Of a stretch of DNA of 8,922 nt, positions 6,139 to 8,922 are shown one piece after another. Source of the stretch: Actinomycetota bacterium. Lineage in GTDB: Bacteria; Actinomycetota; Actinomycetes; Streptosporangiales; Streptosporangiaceae. The notes below the pieces were generated by a model. That model made no database searches. It saw only the letters and a list, made by a program, of their open reading frames with translations, and was not told the origin of the DNA. The stretch is from NCBI GenBank assembly GCA_003161205.1, contig PMOU01000324.1, positions 6,657 through 15,578 on the forward strand, in the 5' to 3' direction. Numbering within the stretch: position 1 is the stretch's first letter; each line of letters starts with the position of its first letter. Made by a program: the position numbers and the translations under genes.

Positions 6139-7557
6139 TTACGGGTGGCGGCCGGTGGCGGGCTGGATGTTCTGGTTGATGTGGAAGATGTTGTCCGGGT
6201 CGTACCGGTCCTTGACCTGGGCGAGGCGGGCGTAGTTCCCGCGGTAGGAGGCTTGGACCCGGTCCTGGCCTTCGTCCATCAAGAAGTTGACATAGGCGCC
6301 GCCCGCCGAGGTCGGGTGCAGGTCCTGCCAGTAGTCCCGGGCCCACTGCGAGATCAGGCCGGCGTTGGCGGGGTCGGGGTCGACGCCGACGATGACGCCG
6401 GCCCAGCCGCCGTCCCGGTAAGCGAAAGCGGTCGCATCGGCGGGCACCCTGCTCGCGGCACCGTCGATCGGGTACAGGTGCATGGTGGAATGACCCGTGG
6501 GCAGCTGTTCACCGAACTTGAGGTGCACCTCGATGGCGGCGTCGGAGATCTCGTTGAAGAAGTCCGCCCGCCAGTACCATTGCAGCCCGGCCGGGTACAG
6601 CGCGTCGAACGCGCTCTGCAGCACGCTGAACGGCATCGGCTGCAGGCCCGCCAGCAGCGGCGAGCCGAACGTCCGGACCGGGTCCAGCACCTCGTCGGCC
6701 CGGTCGTGCGGCCCGGTGTAGCACCACACGATGCCGCACGCCTTGCGGCCCCACAGCGCCTCAGGGAACGGCGGCGCGGGCGGAATGGTGAGCAGCCCGA
6801 TCCAGCCGCTCAGCTCCTCCGGCAGCGACGGCAGCAGCTCCCGGTACCAGCGCATCACCTCGCCGGCATCAGCGAGGTCATACAGCACCGGGCCGCCGAT
6901 GATCGTGCCGTGATCGCCGATGTCGTGGCAGCGGAACGTGAACGAGGTGACGATGCCGAAGTTCCCGCCGCCGCCGCGCAGCGCCCAGAACAGGTCACTA
7001 TGGGAGTTCTCGCTGGCGGTCACGAACGTGCCGTCGGCCAGGACGACGTCGGCGGACAGGAGGTTGTCGATGGTCAGGCCGAAACGGCGGGTCAGGTAGC
7101 CGATGCCGCCGCCGAGGGTCAGGCCGGCCACGCCGGTGGAGGCGATGAAGCCCGACGGGGTGGCCATGCCGAACGCGACGGTGGCGTGGTCGACGTCTGC
7201 CCAGGTGCAGCCGGCGTCGACGCGGACGGTGTGATGCTCCGGGTTGACCGTGGTGCTGCGCAGCAGCGACAGGTCGACGACCAGGGCATCCTCCCAGACC
7301 CCCAGCCCGGCCGCGTTGTGGCCGCCGCCCCGGACCGCGATCTCGACGCCATGCTCGCGGCCGAAACCTACGCAGGCAATGACGTCCGCGACGTCCCGGC
7401 AGCGCGCCACCGCAGCCGGGTGCTTGTCGATCATGGCGTTGTAGACCGCCCGCGATTCGTCGTACCCGGGATCGCCAGGCCTGATCAGGTCACCGCGCAG
7501 GGCGGTGGCGAGTTCTTCGTACGGCGCGGTGGCGGTTTTCGCTGATGTTGTGGTCAT
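6139..7557 (-). CDS. FAD-binding oxidoreductase with BBE domain (berberine bridge enzyme-like)
   Basis: This is a 472-residue flavoenzyme of the PCMH/BBE superfamily, which oxidises diverse, often secondary-metabolite substrates with O2. The FAD-binding half shows EIAVRGGGHNAAGLG (72-86) with His80 as the predicted covalent FAD attachment residue. It is followed by GVAGLTLGGGIGYLTRRFGL (142-161) and ALRGGGGNFGIVTSF (192-206). In the C-terminal BBE segment, YRGNYARLAQVKDRYDPDNI (438-457) leads into FHINQNI. The second FAD-linking Cys of bicovalent relatives is absent: the aligned position is Ile138. The attachment is therefore probably His only. No signal peptide is evident. The start at 7557 has AAGGGG about 7-8 nt upstream; the frame continues to 7644 but that extension runs through the promoter repeats. 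Substrate unknown. The upstream gene is a TPR regulator reading the same way. Confidence 0.92.
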   Translation of the reverse strand: MTTTSAKTATAPYEELATALRGDLIRPGDPGYDESRAVYNAMIDKHPAAVARCRDVADVIACVGFGREHGVEIAVRGGGHNAAGLGVWEDALVVDLSLLRSTTVNPEHHTVRVDAGCTWADVDHATVAFGMATPSGFIASTGVAGLTLGGGIGYLTRRFGLTIDNLLSADVVLADGTFVTASENSHSDLFWALRGGGGNFGIVTSFTFRCHDIGDHGTIIGGPVLYDLADAGEVMRWYRELLPSLPEELSGWIGLLTIPPAPPFPEALWGRKACGIVWCYTGPHDRADEVLDPVRTFGSPLLAGLQPMPFSVLQSAFDALYPAGLQWYWRADFFNEISDAAIEVHLKFGEQLPTGHSTMHLYPIDGAASRVPADATAFAYRDGGWAGVIVGVDPDPANAGLISQWARDYWQDLHPTSAGGAYVNFLMDEGQDRVQASYRGNYARLAQVKDRYDPDNIFHINQNIQPATGRHP

Positions 7558-7577
7558 GTCGATTCCCCTTCGGTGCG

Positions 7578-7596
7578 TGCCCCGATGATCGGGGCA
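7578..7596. promoter_or_regulatory. 19-bp palindrome upstream of the FAD oxidoreductase
   Basis: TGCCCCGAT, a single central G, and ATCGGGGCA form a perfect odd palindrome 20 bp upstream of the oxidoreductase start codon, 5 bp downstream of the candidate -10 box at 7602-7607. It could be an operator for a dimeric repressor, or fold in the 5' leader RNA as a short GC-rich hairpin just before the ribosome-binding site. The sequence does not decide between these. Confidence 0.6.
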
Positions 7597-7601
7597 TACC
7601 G

Positions 7602-7635
7602 ACGTTAGGACCCGCGGCGTTCGCGCAGCGTTCGC
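7602..7635 (-). promoter_or_regulatory. Candidate promoter with SARP-like direct repeats for the FAD oxidoreductase
   Basis: On the minus strand GCGAACGC occurs at 7635-7628 and again at 7624-7617, an exact 8-bp direct repeat at 11-bp period. TAACGT (7607-7602), a TANNNT-type -10, follows 9 bp later. SARP activators bind heptameric direct repeats with 11-bp (or 22-bp) period a few bases upstream of the -10, often TCGA-containing, so this layout fits well. A further repeat one period upstream is at best degenerate. No good conventional -35 is seen, as expected for an activator-dependent promoter. Confidence 0.45.
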
Positions 7636-7650
7636 CGGACGCACGTTGTA

Positions 7651-8922
7651 TCAGGCCGTCGGGAGAACGCCAGGCGCCGAGGGGCGAACGCCGCGCTCGG
7701 CGAGGTCACGCTCGCACCGCCGGAGCAGCGCGACGCTGCCGTGGGCGGCCGCCAGCTGCGCGGCGGAGCGCAGCCGCGAGCCCGCGGCCTCCCCGTCGTC
7801 GTGGGTCGCCCGCATCCGCATCACCTCGGGCAGCCACCACAGGTCGTCACGGGCCTGTCCGGCGGCCAGCGCCGCGTCGAGGGTCGCTCGCGCGGCCGCA
7901 GGCCGGTTGTTCCGTGTCAGCATGTCGGCGAGCAGCGACAGCCAGTACGGCATCCGGGCGAACGAGCCGGCCGACCTCAGGTTGCTGATGCCTTGTCTGG
8001 CCAGGCCGATGCCCGGCTCATCCATGCGGGACCAGCCGTCAAGGACCAGGGCCCAATCGCAGTAGTAGGCGAAGCCGTACCGTTCGCACAGCTCGCGCAG
8101 CTCGCTGACGGTGTCCTTCAGCTCGGAGATGTCCTGGCGCACCTGGTGGGTGATGGAGCCGTAGGCCAGGGCCACGGCCAGGCTGTACGGGTGGTCGATC
8201 CGGCGGGCCAGCGTGATGGCGTCGTTGCAGCTGGACAGGGCGTCAGCGTCGTGGCCCAGGAGCCAGTGGGCGTGAGCTGCCCAGGCCATGCCGTGTATGT
8301 CGGGCCGGGTGCCGATGCTCAGCAAGAGCGCACCGCTCGCCAGGTGGGTGGCGAGCTCGAGATGGCGCAGTCCCTCCGCGGGCCTGCCCCGGCTGATGGT
8401 CGGGCCGCCGGCCATGAAATGAGCCGGGCCGCTCGGCTCAGATTCCGGGCCGACTAGCGTCAGTGCGCGGCTGGCCAGCTGGTACGCGTCGGCCGTGCCT
8501 CCCTGGACGAACCGCGACGCCGACAGCGCGACCAGGCTGTTGAGCTTCGAGCCCAGGTGCCCAAGTGATTCCGCCAGGTCGATCGAGCGTTCGAGCGTCT
8601 GCTGGAGCTCCGGGGACGAGTAGCCGAATCTGGCGGTGAGCGGCGCCGCCATGGCTTCGAGGACCGCGAGCTCTTGGCTGTCCCTGTCTTTCCCCTCGGG
8701 CAGGCCGCGGACGATCGACAGCGCCTCCTTGTGCAGCCGGATCGCCTCAGCATGGGCAAACCTGCTGGCGGCGACATCGGCGGCGCGCCGGTAATAGGCG
8801 ACCGCTCGCCCAGGCCGTCCGCCGCGGGCATACTGCTCGGCGAGCTGAGCCGAGACCATGTCCATGGTGTCGGCGTACAGCAGCTCGAGGGCTTGGGCGA
8901 TGCGCCGGTGCAGCAGCCAGCG
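7651..8922 (-). CDS. TPR-rich C-terminal part of a large AfsR/SARP- or LuxR-type regulator, cut by window edge
   Basis: The frame is open from the right edge: residues RWLLHRRIAQALELLYADT precede the first internal Met (8865), so that Met is not the true start. 423 residues are visible. LHRRIAQALE and the following AEQYARGGRPGRAVAYYRRA, then ADVAASRFAHAEAIRLHKEAL, are the signature of the helical region after the ATPase domain of actinobacterial AAA/NB-ARC regulators. Helical TPR-like repeats continue through ALEA-type pairs to about residue 400. The protein ends ERGVRPSAPGVLPTA without a LuxR helix-turn-helix, so a DNA-binding domain, if present, must be N-terminal (BTAD/SARP style) and outside the window. 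Such proteins act as cytosolic transcription switches, often pathway-specific. The gene ends 93 bp upstream of the oxidoreductase, its likely partner or target. An adenylate-cyclase-type relative is not excluded. Confidence 0.85.
   Translation of the reverse strand, partial: RWLLHRRIAQALELLYADTMDMVSAQLAEQYARGGRPGRAVAYYRRAADVAASRFAHAEAIRLHKEALSIVRGLPEGKDRDSQELAVLEAMAAPLTARFGYSSPELQQTLERSIDLAESLGHLGSKLNSLVALSASRFVQGGTADAYQLASRALTLVGPESEPSGPAHFMAGGPTISRGRPAEGLRHLELATHLASGALLLSIGTRPDIHGMAWAAHAHWLLGHDADALSSCNDAITLARRIDHPYSLAVALAYGSITHQVRQDISELKDTVSELRELCERYGFAYYCDWALVLDGWSRMDEPGIGLARQGISNLRSAGSFARMPYWLSLLADMLTRNNRPAAARATLDAALAAGQARDDLWWLPEVMRMRATHDDGEAAGSRLRSAAQLAAAHGSVALLRRCERDLAERGVRPSAPGVLPTA

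Noticed and set aside
6145..7545. Plus-strand open frame of 466 codons
   Set aside because: It is fully antisense to the FAD oxidoreductase, and the low-complexity Val/Gly/Asp/Arg translation has no recognisable domain.
7558..7644. N-terminal extension of the FAD oxidoreductase to 7644
   Set aside because: The extra 29 residues are encoded by the palindrome and direct-repeat promoter DNA and do not resemble the family. The ATG at 7557 has a good Shine-Dalgarno.
7651..8865. A complete 404-residue protein starting at Met 8865
   Set aside because: The frame stays open to the window edge with family-typical residues (LHRRIAQALE) before this Met, so the gene is truncated by the window rather than starting here.
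1..8922. CRISPR array, tRNA/rRNA, insertion sequence or prophage
   Set aside because: There are no regularly spaced repeats, no tRNA-like cloverleaf, and no transposase, integrase or phage structural motifs in any recognisable frame.

Overview
This window comes from a high-GC Gram-positive bacterium, almost certainly an actinobacterium. Third-position G/C is strong throughout, GTG starts are used, and two families are largely confined to Actinobacteria (an Rv3235/DUF6459-like protein and a DUF6912-like protein). There is also an AfsR/SARP-style regulator C-terminus and a class-typical PruA. No genus can be fixed from the sequence alone. Family names are from recognition of the protein sequences, not from a database search.

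Layout, left to right. (1) 1-160, minus: the first 53 codons of a single-stranded DNA-binding protein running off the left edge. (2) 161-434: spacer without a convincing gene. (3) 435-1595, minus: a complete class II Fic adenylyltransferase with a C-terminal winged helix, preceded by an AT-rich promoter with a perfect 9-bp-arm inverted repeat at 1604-1633. The Fic gene is visibly less GC-rich than its neighbours and looks like an acquired, possibly self-regulating unit. (4) 1728-5124, minus: four tightly spaced co-directional genes, in transcription order a HAD phosphatase, an orphan Vsr-type mismatch endonuclease, a DUF6912-like protein and pruA (L-glutamate gamma-semialdehyde dehydrogenase). 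The gaps are 27, 39 and 70 bp, so they could share a transcript, although pruA has its own strong ribosome-binding site and a possible hairpin before it. (5) 5125-5330: divergent promoter region. The HAD gene looks leaderless, with a -10-like box ending 7 nt from its GTG. (6) 5331-6032, plus: the Rv3235-family protein, the only plus-strand gene. (7) 6094-6130: hairpin between convergent genes. (8) 6139-7557, minus: a berberine-bridge-type FAD oxidoreductase. (9) 7558-7650: a compact promoter with two 8-bp direct repeats at 11-bp period and a 19-bp palindrome. (10) 7651-8922, minus: the TPR-rich C-terminal part of a large regulator that continues past the right edge.

The most interesting sites are two regulatory arrangements. 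One is the fic promoter: a central inverted repeat plus two flanking AACT/AGTT elements about 36 bp on each side of its centre, next to a Fic protein carrying its own DNA-binding-like domain. The other is the oxidoreductase promoter, which has SARP-style direct repeats just downstream of a SARP/AfsR-like regulator gene. Nothing in the window is a CRISPR array, RNA gene, transposon or phage. I see no complete multi-gene defence system.
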